DNA of 64,000 bases from Pseudomonas sp. H3(2019) (GTDB lineage Bacteria; Pseudomonadota; Gammaproteobacteria; Pseudomonadales; Pseudomonadaceae), in assembly GCF_007713465.1 (NCBI RefSeq), contig NZ_VMSG01000001.1:248001-312000 (forward strand), read 5' to 3'. Positions 28,532 to 38,024 of the stretch are shown here, one piece after another. The notes beneath the pieces are model-generated. The model was given only the letters and a program-made list of their open reading frames with translations. It was not told the DNA's origin and searched no databases. Within the stretch, counting starts at the first letter, position 1. Each line of letters begins with the position of its first letter. The position numbers were made by a program, and so were the translations under genes.

Positions 28532-29254
28532 CTACATCGCCCACGGCGCTCGGCGCGAAGAGTTGATCCCGATCAGGTAGCTATCGCCGCCCAACTGGCT
28601 CATTTGCTGTCGAATCCAGCTCGCGCGTCGCAATACATAAGGGCTCGGATGGCCGGCGCTCCAGACTCGCGGGTTTGGCAGCACAGCGGCCAGCAAACTG
28701 GCTTGCTGACGGTTCAGCGACCGGGCGCTCACGCCAAAGTGATGTCGGGCAGCCGCTTCGGCGCCAAACACGCCGTCATCCCATTCCACGCTGTTGAGAT
28801 ACACCTCAAGAATCCGCTGTTTGGGCCAGAACACTTCGATCAGTCCGGTAAACCAGGCCTCCAGCCCTTTGCGCAGCCAGCTGCGGCCGGACCACAGGAA
28901 CAGATTCTTCGACACTTGCTGGCTCAACGTGCTGGCGCCGCGGATCGAGCCGCCGAGTTCGTTATGCGCCAGAGCAGCCTGAATCGCACCGAAGTCAAAG
29001 CCCCAGTGCTCGGGGAATTTCTGGTCCTCGCCGGCCATCACCGCGACTTTCAGATCGTCGGAGATGTTTTCCCACGGCTGCCAGTTGCGCTGTACGTCGA
29101 TAGGTTCGCCATCGACCCAGGATTCGATCTTGCGCTCGACCATCAGCGCCGTCCCTGGAGGCGGAACGACGCGAAACAACAGCACCAGCAATACGCTGCC
29201 ACCGGCGAACCAGAACAGGGCTTTTGTGAAGCGGCGGAACATTAAACGCAGCAT
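28532..29254 (-). CDS. mtgA: Monofunctional peptidoglycan glycosyltransferase
   Basis: 240 residues with one N-terminal transmembrane anchor (about 10–28) and a family 51 glycosyltransferase domain. The catalytic Glu lies in VMAGEDQKFPEHWGFD, and GASTLSQQVSKNLFLW and RILEVYLNSVEWDDGVFGAEAAA are hallmark motifs. Polymerises lipid II without a transpeptidase domain. Transcribed leftward, convergent with rpoH and divergent from the DUF423 gene. Confidence 0.96.
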   Translation of the reverse strand: MLRLMFRRFTKALFWFAGGSVLLVLLFRVVPPPGTALMVERKIESWVDGEPIDVQRNWQPWENISDDLKVAVMAGEDQKFPEHWGFDFGAIQAALAHNELGGSIRGASTLSQQVSKNLFLWSGRSWLRKGLEAWFTGLIEVFWPKQRILEVYLNSVEWDDGVFGAEAAARHHFGVSARSLNRQQASLLAAVLPNPRVWSAGHPSPYVLRRASWIRQQMSQLGGDSYLIGINSSRRAPWAM

Positions 29255-29328
29255 AGAGATGGCTTGGCCGAACCCGTCGAGCCGGCCATTATACAGACCC
29301 TGCCCGATGATTCTGACTGGAGTTCCTC

Positions 29329-29700
29329 ATGCTGCGTGGCTTTCTGATGCTGGCCGCTTTTTTCGGATTCACCGGCGTGGGCCTGGGCGCGTTTGCCGCT
29401 CATGGCCTGAAAGACCGCCTGAGTGCCGAATACCTGGCGATTTTCCACACCGGCGTCACCTACCAACTGGTGCACACCCTGGCGCTGTTGGGCGTAGCAC
29501 TGCTGGCCGCGCAGATTCCCGGGCGCTTGATCACCTGGGCCGGCGTATCATTTGCCATCGGCATCCTGTTGTTTTCCGGCAGCCTGTACCTGCTGACCCT
29601 GACTGGCGTCAGCAAGCTGGGCATCGTGACGCCGTTCGGCGGTCTGGCGTTCCTTGTGGGCTGGCTGTGCCTGGGGATTGCCGCCTGGCGCTTGAGCTGA
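29329..29700 (+). CDS. DUF423 family membrane protein (YgdD-like)
   Basis: 123 residues with four predicted transmembrane helices. The N-terminal FTGVGLGAFAAHGLKDRL and the central FHTGVTYQLVHTLALL are typical of DUF423. Function unknown, though conserved in proteobacteria. Transcribed alone. Confidence 0.88.
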   Translation: MLRGFLMLAAFFGFTGVGLGAFAAHGLKDRLSAEYLAIFHTGVTYQLVHTLALLGVALLAAQIPGRLITWAGVSFAIGILLFSGSLYLLTLTGVSKLGIVTPFGGLAFLVGWLCLGIAAWRLS

Positions 29701-29728
29701 CTTAAGAGTCCGTTTCAAGACGAATGGC

Positions 29729-29758
29729 TTGGGTCGACCTGACTGATCGGGCTAGAAT
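29729..29758 (+). promoter_or_regulatory. Candidate sigma-70 promoter for thiS-thiG-trmB
   Basis: TTGGGT (29729–29734) and TAGAAT (29753–29758) with 18 bases between, ending 32 bases before the thiS start. The −10 is good and the −35 moderate. No TPP riboswitch seen here. Confidence 0.45.
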
Positions 29759-29790
29759 ACTGGCCCCTAAAAATGATGGCGGCATCCGGC

Positions 29791-29991
29791 ATGCGCATTC
29801 AGTTGAATGGCGAATCCCTTGAACTGCCCGACGGTGAAACCGTTGCGGCCCTGCTGACCCGTCTGGAACTGACCGGACGCCGGGTGGCGGTCGAACTCAA
29901 CCTGGATATCGTCCCGCGCAGCCAGCATGCTGAAACAATGCTGAACGACGGCGACTCGGTCGAAGTCGTTCACGCCATCGGCGGCGGCTAG
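29791..29991 (+). CDS. thiS: Sulfur carrier protein ThiS
   Basis: 66 residues, start chosen as [15 protein letters not shown], which fits family length; an in-frame ATG at 29773 would add six residues. The ubiquitin-like fold ends in the required GG (AIGGG), adenylated and thiocarboxylated during thiazole synthesis. thiG follows 68 bases later. Confidence 0.95.
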   Translation: MRIQLNGESLELPDGETVAALLTRLELTGRRVAVELNLDIVPRSQHAETMLNDGDSVEVVHAIGGG

Positions 29992-30059
29992 TAGTCCACA
30001 GGCGACTCCCGCGCCCCACACGCATTCTGCAAGAACCTCACCCCAACAGAGGATTTCCG

Positions 30060-30854
30060 ATGAGCAACGTTCGCAGCGACAAGCCTTTCGTCCTGGCCGG
30101 TCGTACTTACCAGTCGCGTTTGCTGGTCGGTACCGGCAAGTACCGCGACATGGAAGAAACCCGCCTGGCCATCGAAGCCTCGGGTGCCGAGATCGTCACC
30201 TTTGCCGTGCGCCGCACCAACCTCGGCCAGAACCCGGGCGAACCGAACCTGCTTGAAGTCCTGTCGCCGGATCGCTACACCTTCCTGCCGAACACTGCCG
30301 GGTGCTTTGACGCTACCGAGGCTGTACGCACCTGCCGCCTGGCCCGTGAGCTGCTCGGCGGCCACAACCTGGTGAAGCTGGAAGTGCTGGCGGACCAGAA
30401 AACCCTGTTCCCTAACGTGATCGAAACCCTCAAGGCTGCCGAAGTGCTGGTCAAGGAAGGTTTCGACGTGATGGTCTACACCAGCGATGATCCGATCATT
30501 GCCCGTCAACTGGCGGAAATCGGCTGCATCGCCGTCATGCCGCTGGCCGGCCTGATCGGCACGGGCCTGGGGATCTGCAACCCGTACAACCTGCAGATCA
30601 TCCTCGAAGAAGCCAGGATCCCGGTGTTGGTGGATGCCGGTGTCGGTACGGCATCCGACGCGACCATCGCCATGGAACTGGGTTGCGAAGCGGTGCTGAT
30701 GAACTCGGCCATCGCCCACGCGCAGCAGCCGATCATGATGGCTGAAGCGATGAAACACGCCATTGTTGCAGGTCGTCTGGCGTACCTCGCCGGGCGCATG
30801 CCGAAAAAACTCTATGCCAGCGCTTCCTCGCCGCTGGATGGTCTGATCAAGTAA
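30060..30854 (+). CDS. thiG: Thiazole synthase
   Basis: 264 residues, full length. Forms the thiazole phosphate of thiamine from deoxyxylulose phosphate, dehydroglycine and ThiS-thiocarboxylate. The Schiff-base Lys is in LVKLEVL, and the phosphate-binding loops are [18 protein letters not shown] and [19 protein letters not shown] precedes the ATG. Works with the thiS product upstream. Confidence 0.97.
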   Translation: MSNVRSDKPFVLAGRTYQSRLLVGTGKYRDMEETRLAIEASGAEIVTFAVRRTNLGQNPGEPNLLEVLSPDRYTFLPNTAGCFDATEAVRTCRLARELLGGHNLVKLEVLADQKTLFPNVIETLKAAEVLVKEGFDVMVYTSDDPIIARQLAEIGCIAVMPLAGLIGTGLGICNPYNLQIILEEARIPVLVDAGVGTASDATIAMELGCEAVLMNSAIAHAQQPIMMAEAMKHAIVAGRLAYLAGRMPKKLYASASSPLDGLIK

Positions 30855-30863
30855 GAGCCATTG

Positions 30864-31589
30864 ATGACTGAATCGAACGACACGCCTATCCAGACGGAAG
30901 CAGGCGAAGAGCGCCAACACCGCCGCATCAAGAGTTTCGTGATGCGCGCCGGGCGCATGACCGAAGGCCAGCAAAAGGGCCTGGAGCAGGGCACGCCATT
31001 GTTCGTCCTGCCGCTGGCCGACGCGCCGGTGGATTTCGACCAGGTATTCGGTCGTTCTGCACCGCGCTCGCTGGAAATCGGCTTCGGCATGGGCCATTCG
31101 CTGCTGGAAATGGCCGCGGCTTCACCGGATCAGGATTTCATTGGCGTTGAAGTGCATCGTCCTGGTGTCGGCGCGCTGCTCAATGGCGTGCTGACTCAAG
31201 GCCTGACCAACTTGCGGGTCTACGATTGCGATGCGATCGAAGTGCTCAATCGTTGCGTGGCCGATAACAGCCTCGACCGCCTGATGCTGTTTTTCCCGGA
31301 CCCGTGGCACAAGAGCCGTCACCACAAGCGTCGTATCGTTCAGGCGTCGTTCGCGGAGCTGGTACGCAGCAAGTTGAAAGTCGGCGGTGTGCTGCACATG
31401 GCTACCGACTGGGAACCTTATGCCGAGTACATGCTGGAAGTGATGAACGTCGCGCCGGGCTACCGCAACCTCGCCGAAGACGGCAAGTGCGTACCGCGCC
31501 CGGCCGAGCGGCCGATCACCAAGTTCGAACGCCGCGGCGAACGACTTGGGCATGGCGTGTGGGACCTGAAGTTCGAAAAGCTGGCTTAA
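30864..31589 (+). CDS. trmB: tRNA (guanine-N7)-methyltransferase
   Basis: 241 residues from the ATG at 30864, nine bases after thiG. SAM-binding [15 protein letters not shown], the [15 protein letters not shown] block, and [14 protein letters not shown] are hallmark TrmB motifs. Makes m7G46 in tRNA. Ends just before an inverted REP pair that may serve as its transcript end. Confidence 0.96.
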   Translation: MTESNDTPIQTEAGEERQHRRIKSFVMRAGRMTEGQQKGLEQGTPLFVLPLADAPVDFDQVFGRSAPRSLEIGFGMGHSLLEMAAASPDQDFIGVEVHRPGVGALLNGVLTQGLTNLRVYDCDAIEVLNRCVADNSLDRLMLFFPDPWHKSRHHKRRIVQASFAELVRSKLKVGGVLHMATDWEPYAEYMLEVMNVAPGYRNLAEDGKCVPRPAERPITKFERRGERLGHGVWDLKFEKLA

Positions 31590-31605
31590 GCCGTAGCGCA
31601 ATACA

Positions 31606-31701
31606 AAATGTGGGAGCGAGCTTGCTCGCGATGAGGCCATAACATTCAACATCTACGTTGACTGTCAGGCCGCCATCGCGAGCAAGCTCGCTCCCACATT
31701 T
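31606..31701. repeat. Inverted REP pair (BIME-like), TGTGGGAGCGAGC family
   Basis: Two near-perfect copies face each other: AATGTGGGAGCGAGCTTGCT (from 31607) and its complement ending at 31701, with about 30 unlike bases between. The whole can fold as one long hairpin between trmB and the lipoprotein gene. Confidence 0.88.
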
Positions 31702-31772
31702 GTTTTGTGTGTTCAAGATCAGTGTTTATCCGCCGAAAGCTCTATGTCCCCACTTGTAAAGGAAGACAAGTT

Positions 31773-32564
31773 TTGAAACTCATCTTCACCTGCGTGCTGT
31801 TTTTAAGTCTGCTGTGCTCTGTAGCATGCGAACCTGTTGTAACACCCGATCAATACTTTCAACGCGCTCAGAGAGTGGCCGATAAGATCAAGCGCGAGGC
31901 CGATGAAAGGGTCAGGCGGGAAGCCGCCGGGGAGCCTGATATCAAGTACAGTCCAGAGCAGCTGCGCAATGCAGAGGGTGATCTTGAAGCGCTCGTAGAC
32001 AGCCTGAAGCGGGCATCTGATGGCGGACACACAGTTGCAACGTACTTTCTGGCTAACCTGCAGGACAATCCGATGTTCTCTGAGCGGTCGCGCAAAGAGA
32101 CTTGTGGCCTTTACCAAAAAACTATGGACCAAGGCTTGTTGGCAGCTGCGGTTGGCTATTACCACTTGTGCGATAAGGCATACGAACGGTTTGATCTGCA
32201 CAACGCAGATCACCTGAAGTACTTGCAGTCGCTGGAGCAGTTGCTGCAGAAGTCCGATGCCTATGGTGACGCCTACCCGTTACCGGCCAAGCATTCCCTA
32301 TGTTTCCTGGACGAAGGGGCACCGTTGCCGCAGCACGGGGTACTGGCGGCCATGCGGGCCCGCGCCGTCGCGCTGGTCCTGACAAAAGACCAATATCGGG
32401 CCGAAGCCAACTACATTCTGGCGCTGACGCGTGTAAACGAGAATGACCGCCCTGACAGTCAGAATATTGCCTATCTGGATGATGCTGAAGCGCTGGGCTG
32501 CAATGACTACAGCGGGCTCAACACGATGATTCGAAATGCAGGCAAGGCGTCCGACAATAAATAG
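31773..32564 (+). CDS. Hypothetical lipoprotein, Sel1-like helical repeats, TTG start
   Basis: The start is probably the TTG at 31773: AAAGGA lies about nine bases upstream, and the product then begins with a clean lipoprotein signal (LKLIFTCVLFLSLLCSVAC, lipobox SVAC). 263 residues. The middle (ATYFLANLQDNP, AAVGYYHLCDKAYERF) looks like degenerate Sel1/TPR helical pairs. AT content looks higher than in flanking genes. No family name can be given; a periplasmic binding or immunity-type role is possible but unsupported. Confidence 0.7.
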   Translation: MKLIFTCVLFLSLLCSVACEPVVTPDQYFQRAQRVADKIKREADERVRREAAGEPDIKYSPEQLRNAEGDLEALVDSLKRASDGGHTVATYFLANLQDNPMFSERSRKETCGLYQKTMDQGLLAAAVGYYHLCDKAYERFDLHNADHLKYLQSLEQLLQKSDAYGDAYPLPAKHSLCFLDEGAPLPQHGVLAAMRARAVALVLTKDQYRAEANYILALTRVNENDRPDSQNIAYLDDAEALGCNDYSGLNTMIRNAGKASDNK

Positions 32565-32593
32565 ATGGCAGATGAGTTGGCGGCGGTCGGTGA

Positions 32594-33142
32594 CTATAGG
32601 TGGGAGATGAATTTCACAGGCACAAGCTCTGTCAGCCAGACTCCATTCTCGGCTTGGTAGAACTTGAAGCCTTGATCCTGCATTTGTTGGGCAGCGACCT
32701 CCAGAATCACCACTGTCCCATAGCGCTGGCCCACGGCGCTGGCGGTTTCTACCTCTTGGGACAGGTGCACGTGACGCCGTGAGCCCGGAATCAGCCCCTG
32801 TTCGTTGATTGACGCCATGAACCGGGTCGCGGTGCCGTGGTACAGCGTCGCGGGCGGGCGCTTTTCTTCGAATTGCAGGTCGACGGTTTTTGTCGAATGA
32901 CCCTGCACGGCGCGGATGCGTTGGCCGTCTGCGGAGATCGAAAAGCGTTTCTTGTCGCTGCTGTCGACAACCTGCTGGATCAATTGCCGATCCAGGGTTC
33001 TACCATCGCGTGCCGCGCCGCTTATCAGCGCGTCGATAGCTGCCCAACCGTCGGTATCCAGTACCAGGCCAATGGCTTGCGGCTCGTGACGCAACACATA
33101 GCTAAGAAATTTGCTTGTATCGTCCAGCAGCTTCTTACTCAT
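32594..33142 (-). CDS. kptA: RNA 2'-phosphotransferase, Tpt1/KptA family
   Basis: 182 residues, normal length. LSYVLRHEPQAIGL carries the N-terminal Arg-His, GTATRF and HVHLSQ the NAD-binding and catalytic blocks, and VWLTELVPVKFI the C-terminal motif. The family removes a splice-junction 2'-phosphate from RNA using NAD+, releasing ADP-ribose cyclic phosphate. Bacteria lack the tRNA-splicing pathway that makes this substrate, so the physiological role is open. Convergent with the lipoprotein gene. Confidence 0.92.
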   Translation of the reverse strand: MSKKLLDDTSKFLSYVLRHEPQAIGLVLDTDGWAAIDALISGAARDGRTLDRQLIQQVVDSSDKKRFSISADGQRIRAVQGHSTKTVDLQFEEKRPPATLYHGTATRFMASINEQGLIPGSRRHVHLSQEVETASAVGQRYGTVVILEVAAQQMQDQGFKFYQAENGVWLTELVPVKFISHL

Positions 33143-33203
33143 GATCTTCCCTGGTTACCGGCAAAAAGAGCATCGATCGCTCCCATAGTGGTGTATCCGA
33201 AAG

Positions 33204-33527
33204 TCAGCGGCGGTCGGCGACGACGCCAATCAACACCAGCACCACCAACAACACCGGTGCCAGGCTGTAGTTGTTGAATTGGCTCAGGCCACGAACGATC
33301 CACGGCGTGGCGTAGATCAGTGCGGCGCCGCTGCCGATCATGCACACCAGGGCCATCAGCGGGACGCGCAAGGCGCCGGCAATGCTGCCTAGGCGTTGAT
33401 CGATCCAGCCTTTGATATCGGCGCCAAACAGCACCAGCAGGCAGCCCACCAACGCCAGGGCGATTTCCGACAGGTTGCTGCGGCTCCAGCGGGACACGGT
33501 GGCAAGCAGATCGAGTACCAAATCCAT
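33204..33527 (-). CDS. Small membrane protein, DUF3392-like
   Basis: 107 residues with three hydrophobic segments (about 20–38, 53–75, 85–104). Resembles DUF3392 proteins by length and the N-terminal LVLDLLATVSRW … LALVGCLLVLFGADI pattern. Nine bases downstream of hemW in the same direction, so likely the last gene of the leftward unit. Function unknown. Confidence 0.75.
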   Translation of the reverse strand: MDLVLDLLATVSRWSRSNLSEIALALVGCLLVLFGADIKGWIDQRLGSIAGALRVPLMALVCMIGSGAALIYATPWIVRGLSQFNNYSLAPVLLVVLVLIGVVADRR

Positions 33528-33536
33528 TCGATTTCC

Positions 33537-34739
33537 TTAAGTCAGAAAATTCTGCAGCAAGTCATTGAGAAATAGTTGTCCGCGCATCGTCGCCGCCAGA
33601 CGTGACGGTTCGACCTGCAACAAGCCACTTTGTTCGGCCTCGCGGCGGCCTTCGGCAAGGCTTTCCAGTGTCAGTCCGGTGCGCTCTGGATACAGGCGCG
33701 CCTCGACACCCTCGGTCAGACGCAGGGCATTCATCAGGAACTCGAACGGCAGCTCTTCGTTGGTCAGGGCTTTCTCACCCGCCTGAAAGCTTTTTGCCGG
33801 ATTGAGGTAGTCCTTCGGCAGGCGAGTCTTCCAGGTGCGGACAATGCGTCCGTCCGGATGGCTGAGCTTGCCGTGAGCCCCGGCGCCGATACCGATGAAG
33901 TCGCCGAAACTCCAGTAATTGAGGTTATGCCGCGCCGGGCGACCGGGTTGGGCATACGCCGACACTTCGTATTGGGCGTAACCGTGTTCGGCCAACAGCG
34001 CCTGACCGGCCTCTTGAATGTCCCACAGGGTGTCATCTTCCGGCAGGGTTGGCGGCTGATTCCAGAACACCGTGTTCGGCTCCAGCGTCAGCTGATACCA
34101 GGACAGGTGAGTCGGTTTCAGCGCGATGGCCTGACGCAGGTCGTCCAGCGCATCGTCCAGGGACTGATCGGGCAAGCCGTGCATCAGGTCCAGGTTGAAG
34201 TTATCGAACCCGGCCTGCCGGGCCATGCCGGCGGCGCGAATCGCTTCATCGCCGTTATGGATTCGGCCCAAAGCCTTGAGTTTCTCTTGCTGAAAACTCT
34301 GGATACCGATCGACAGGCGATTGATGCCCAAGGCACGGTAAGCGACGAATTTTTCCTGTTCGAAGGTCCCGGGGTTGGCTTCCAGGGTGATTTCGATATC
34401 GCCGGCAAACGGGATTCGCTGCTCCACACCTTTGAGCAAACGGCCCAACGCTTGCGCGCTGAACAGGCTCGGTGTGCCGCCGCCGAAGAAGATCGAGCTC
34501 AGCTCGCGACCGTAAACCGCGTGCAAGTCTTGATCGAGGTCGGCCAGCAGGGCGTCGACATACTCTTCTTCCGGCAGCACGGGGCTTGCGGTGTGGGAGT
34601 TGAAGTCGCAATAAGGGCATTTGCGTACACACCACGGAATGTGGATGTACAGCGCCAGCGGCGGCAGCACGGGCAGGGCCGCCCGAGGCGATTGCGCGCC
34701 GCCGTAAATCAGCGGCGACGCGGACGAGTCGTGGGTCAT
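33537..34739 (-). CDS. hemW: Radical SAM heme chaperone HemW
   Basis: 400 residues from [14 protein letters not shown] (34739), whose ATG overlaps the rdgB stop by four bases; the open frame extends farther only within rdgB. The radical-SAM cluster motif is [10 protein letters not shown] (C-x3-C-x2-C), preceded by the HIPWC block. HemW proteins look like coproporphyrinogen dehydrogenase HemN but lack its extra cysteine (here C-x2-C is followed by Phe), and insert heme into partner proteins. Second gene of the rdgB–hemW pair. Confidence 0.93.
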   Translation of the reverse strand: MTHDSSASPLIYGGAQSPRAALPVLPPLALYIHIPWCVRKCPYCDFNSHTASPVLPEEEYVDALLADLDQDLHAVYGRELSSIFFGGGTPSLFSAQALGRLLKGVEQRIPFAGDIEITLEANPGTFEQEKFVAYRALGINRLSIGIQSFQQEKLKALGRIHNGDEAIRAAGMARQAGFDNFNLDLMHGLPDQSLDDALDDLRQAIALKPTHLSWYQLTLEPNTVFWNQPPTLPEDDTLWDIQEAGQALLAEHGYAQYEVSAYAQPGRPARHNLNYWSFGDFIGIGAGAHGKLSHPDGRIVRTWKTRLPKDYLNPAKSFQAGEKALTNEELPFEFLMNALRLTEGVEARLYPERTGLTLESLAEGRREAEQSGLLQVEPSRLAATMRGQLFLNDLLQNFLT

Positions 34740-35332
34740 TTCAGGCTCAGGCGTTGGCGCAGCAAATCCATTGCACGGGCGCGGTGGCTGAGCTGGTTTT
34801 TCTCGGCCGGGCTCAATTCTGCACTGGAGCACTCGCGCTCCGGCACCCAGAACAGCGGATCGTAGCCAAAACCGTGTTCGCCGCTGGCTTCGGTCAGGAT
34901 GCGCCCGTGCCACAGGCCTTCGCAGAGAATCGGCAGTGGATCATCGGCGTGGCGTACCAGCGCCAGCACGCATACAAACTGCGCACTGCGTTCGGCTTCG
35001 GGGACGTCTTTCAGTACGTCGAGCAGCTTGGCGTTGTTCGCCGCATCGCCTTGGCCATCGGCGTAACGCGCCGAGTAGATGCCGGGCGCACCGCCGAGGA
35101 AGTCCACCGCCAGCCCCGAATCATCGGCCAGTGCCGGCAAACCGGAAATGCGCGAGGCATTGCGGGCCTTGAGGATGGCGTTTTCGACGAACGACAGGCC
35201 GGTTTCTTCGGGCTCGACGCTGCTGAACTCGCCAATCGAGCGCAGACGCACCGATTCGCCGAGCATGGCCTGGAGTTCTTTGAGTTTGCCGGCGTTATGG
35301 CTGGCCAACACGAGTTGCGAGAAATTGATCAT
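34736..35332 (-). CDS. rdgB: XTP/dITP diphosphatase
   Basis: 198 residues. House-cleaning pyrophosphatase for inosine and xanthosine triphosphates. [15 protein letters not shown] and [20 protein letters not shown] are signature motifs, and [10 protein letters not shown] the C-terminal one. Overlaps both neighbours by four bases (hemW start and the stop of the DUF4426 gene). Confidence 0.97.
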   Translation of the reverse strand: MINFSQLVLASHNAGKLKELQAMLGESVRLRSIGEFSSVEPEETGLSFVENAILKARNASRISGLPALADDSGLAVDFLGGAPGIYSARYADGQGDAANNAKLLDVLKDVPEAERSAQFVCVLALVRHADDPLPILCEGLWHGRILTEASGEHGFGYDPLFWVPERECSSAELSPAEKNQLSHRARAMDLLRQRLSLK

Positions 35333-35763
35333 TCGCCGGGGAAGAGCTCTTGGTTGAAATTGATGGTGTTGATTTTGTCGCCGGTTTGCACATTGATTTC
35401 GAAAGTGCGGACTTCCTGCTGATCCACTGGGAACTGGGCGATGTAGTAGATGGCCCCGGTTTCGGTGATCTGTTTGAACTTCAGCGGGACGCTTTGGCTG
35501 GTCAGGTCTTTCACTGTGCCTGTGACATTGGCGATCAGTGGTTTGCCGGCCTTGATCACCGACACATTGATCACGCCCTGAGTCTTGCTGCGGACCAGTT
35601 CGGCGTTTTTGGCGATGTCCGGCGTCAGGTAGGTGGAGTTGAAGGTGTTGTAGTGCACCGTCACGTCACCGAAGGTTTCCTGGCGCTCGCCTTTGATCGG
35701 TTCAGCGGCCATGGCGCTGACGCTCAGGCAGGCAGTTAATAGAAACAGGGCTAGACGACCCAT
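35329..35763 (-). CDS. DUF4426-like exported protein
   Basis: 144 residues with a signal peptide (cleavage after AMA near 19). The body is beta-rich ([18 protein letters not shown]), as in DUF4426 proteins found beside metW and rdgB. No enzymatic motif. The 4-base overlap with rdgB and the 24-base gap to metW place it in one long leftward unit. Function unknown. Confidence 0.82.
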   Translation of the reverse strand: MGRLALFLLTACLSVSAMAAEPIKGERQETFGDVTVHYNTFNSTYLTPDIAKNAELVRSKTQGVINVSVIKAGKPLIANVTGTVKDLTSQSVPLKFKQITETGAIYYIAQFPVDQQEVRTFEINVQTGDKINTINFNQELFPGE

Positions 35764-35787
35764 GATCGCTCTCCTTAAAAAACCTCG

Positions 35788-36408
35788 TTAAACCGCTACC
35801 TGGTGATCCTGCAGGCCAGGACTGCTGACGCGGTAGATGCCAATCTCACCTAATAGATTAGGCCATAGCTTACTGGCCCACCCGTGTCGGTGTTGTTGAT
35901 CGACAGCAAGCCGATCGATGACCTTGGCTTCACGTTCGCGACACAGCGCTTCAAAGTCTTCAAACGTGCAGAAGTGGATGTTCGGCGTGTTGTACCAGGT
36001 GTACGGCAAAAACTCCGAAACCGGCATCCGGCCCTTGCTCGCCAGGTACCAGCGGCAGCGCCAGTGACCGAAGTTGGGGAAGGTGATGATGCACTGGCGA
36101 CCGACCCGCAGCATTTCGTCGAGGATCTTGTCCGGGTAATGCACGGCTTGCAGGGCCTGGGTCATCACCACGATATCGAAGCTGTTGCTGGCAAAGTTGC
36201 CGAGTCCCTTGTCCAGGTCCTGTTCGATGACGTTGATGCCCTTGGCCACGCATTCGGCGATATTGTTCGCATCGTTTTCCAGGCCGTAGCCGGTCACTTG
36301 CTTGTTATCGCGCAGCCAGGTCAGCAGTTCGCCGTCACCGCAACCGAGGTCGAGCACGCGGCTGCCGGCGGGGATCCATTCCTGGATGATTTCCAGATCG
36401 GCTCTCAT
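35788..36408 (-). CDS. metW: Methionine biosynthesis protein MetW
   Basis: 206 residues, SAM-methyltransferase-like fold with VLDLGCGDGELLTWLR. In pseudomonads MetW works with MetX in homoserine acylation; its exact activity is not settled. Seven bases downstream of metX in the same direction, the conserved metXW pair. Confidence 0.95.
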   Translation of the reverse strand: MRADLEIIQEWIPAGSRVLDLGCGDGELLTWLRDNKQVTGYGLENDANNIAECVAKGINVIEQDLDKGLGNFASNSFDIVVMTQALQAVHYPDKILDEMLRVGRQCIITFPNFGHWRCRWYLASKGRMPVSEFLPYTWYNTPNIHFCTFEDFEALCREREAKVIDRLAVDQQHRHGWASKLWPNLLGEIGIYRVSSPGLQDHQVAV

Positions 36409-36415
36409 GTCTTCC

Positions 36416-37555
36416 TCAAAGCGAAATTCGGTTCATGTAATTGCGGAACGCCTGCAAGTAGCGCGGGATCGGAATCAGGAAGGCGTCGTGGCCTTGCGGA
36501 GCATCGATCTCCAGGTAGCAAACGTCTTTCTTGGCCGCCATCAGCGCATCCACCAGTTCCCGCGAGCGGGCCGGGGAGAAGCGCCAGTCGGTGGTGAAGG
36601 ACATCACGCAGAACTTGGCTTTGGCGCTGGCGAAGGTTTTCGCCAGGTTATCGTCGAAATTCGCTGCCGGATCGAAGTAGTCCAGCGCTTTGGTCATCAG
36701 CAGGTAGGTGTTGGCATCAAAACGCCCGGAGAACTCTTCGCCCTGATAACGCAAGTAGCTTTCGACCTGGAACTCGACGCTGTGGAAGTCGTAGTTGAGC
36801 TTTTCGCTTTTCAGGCCACGGCCGAATTTCTCGCCCATGGAATCGTCCGACAGGTAGGTGATGTGCCCGACCATCCGCGCCAGCATCAGCCCGCGCTTGG
36901 GGATCACGCCCGCTTCCTGGAACGATCCGCCATGGAACTCCGGGTCGGTGAGGATCGCCTGACGCGCCACTTCGTTGAAGGCGATGTTCTGCGCCGAGAG
37001 TTTCGGCGCCGAGGCAATGGCCAGGCAGTGACGGATGCGATCTGGGTAAGTGATGCTCCACTGTATCGCCTGCATGCCACCCAGACTGCCGCCGATCACG
37101 GCGGCCCACTGGTTGATGCCGATCCGGTCCGCCAGACGCGCCTGGCTGTGAACCCAGTCTTCCACGGTCAGTACCGGGAAGTCGGCGCCGAACGGTTTGC
37201 CGGTGTCCGGGTTGATGCTGCTCGGGCCGGTAGAACCGTTGCAGCCGCCGAGATTGTTCAGGCTGACCACGAAGAACTTGTTGGTGTCGATCGGTTTGCC
37301 CGGGCCGATACAGCTGTCCCACCAACCGGGTTTACGGTCTTCGGTACTGTGATAACCGGCAGCGTGATGGTGACCGGACAAGGCATGGCAAATCAGCACG
37401 GCGTTGCTCGCCGTGGCGTTCAGCGTGCCGTAGGTTTCATAGATCAGGTCATAGGCTGGCAATGAGCGGCCGCAGGCCAGGGCCAGGGGCTCGCTGAAGT
37501 GCGCCACTTGCGGCGTCACCAGACCAACAGAATCGGCGGGAAAGGCAGTTGACAT
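36416..37555 (-). CDS. metX: Homoserine O-acyltransferase (MetX, probably succinyl type)
   Basis: 379 residues from [20 protein letters not shown] at 37555. Alpha/beta hydrolase-type acyltransferase: nucleophile Ser in [10 protein letters not shown], with the Asp and His in the C-terminal part (…[10 protein letters not shown]…). First committed step of methionine synthesis from homoserine. Pseudomonas MetX uses succinyl-CoA in studied strains, although it belongs to the acetyltransferase family; which applies here is inference. Coupled to metW. Confidence 0.94.
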   Translation of the reverse strand: MSTAFPADSVGLVTPQVAHFSEPLALACGRSLPAYDLIYETYGTLNATASNAVLICHALSGHHHAAGYHSTEDRKPGWWDSCIGPGKPIDTNKFFVVSLNNLGGCNGSTGPSSINPDTGKPFGADFPVLTVEDWVHSQARLADRIGINQWAAVIGGSLGGMQAIQWSITYPDRIRHCLAIASAPKLSAQNIAFNEVARQAILTDPEFHGGSFQEAGVIPKRGLMLARMVGHITYLSDDSMGEKFGRGLKSEKLNYDFHSVEFQVESYLRYQGEEFSGRFDANTYLLMTKALDYFDPAANFDDNLAKTFASAKAKFCVMSFTTDWRFSPARSRELVDALMAAKKDVCYLEIDAPQGHDAFLIPIPRYLQAFRNYMNRISL

Positions 37556-37624
37556 CGACCCTGCTCTCGTTGAAATGAGGCGTAAGTCTAAAGACCGCTG
37601 CCCGTAGCAGCAAGCGACGACCAA

Positions 37625-37736
37625 CGATCGTTCCCACGCTCTGCGTGGGAATGCCTCAATGGACGCTCCGCGTCCGCTTCGGCAGTGACGCGGAGCGTCA
37701 CGGGCTGCATTCCCACGCGGAGCGTGGGAACGATCA
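37625..37736. repeat. Inverted REP pair (GATCGTTCCCACGC family) upstream of metX
   Basis: GATCGTTCCCACGCTCTGCG from 37626 and its complement ending near 37735 bracket an inner hairpin (gacgctccgcgtc / gacgcggagcgtc). The DUF167 gene stop codon (37734–37736) lies at the right edge of this element. Confidence 0.85.
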
Positions 37737-38024
37737 GCGTGTGACCAACCCCGGCAACTCCGGGAGCTTCTTCGGCGAGTTGATCCGAACCCGCTTCTGC
37801 CGGTTCAGCTCACCGCTGATCAGGCTCACCTGGCTCTTGGACACGCCAAACGCCTTGGCCAGAAACGCCATCAGGTAGGCATTGGCCTTGCCTTCGACCG
37901 GCGGGGCGGTCAGGCGGATCTTCAGCCGATCGCCATGCAGCCCGCAGAAATCATCGCTGCGGGCCGCCGGTTGCAGGTGACAGTCGAGGATCAGGTCATC
38001 CCCGTCCCAGCGAAAGTAGCTCAT
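37734..38024 (-). CDS. DUF167 family protein (YggU-like)
   Basis: 96 residues. [25 protein letters not shown] is the DUF167 hallmark. Start shares one base with the stop of the yggT gene upstream. Function unknown; usually found with yggT and proC. Its stop codon falls inside a REP element, so the C-terminus may have been set by that insertion. Confidence 0.9.
   Translation of the reverse strand: MSYFRWDGDDLILDCHLQPAARSDDFCGLHGDRLKIRLTAPPVEGKANAYLMAFLAKAFGVSKSQVSLISGELNRQKRVRINSPKKLPELPGLVTR

Noticed and set aside
33630-34865. 411-codon plus-strand open frame
   Set aside because: Antisense to hemW and rdgB, both with clear signature motifs.
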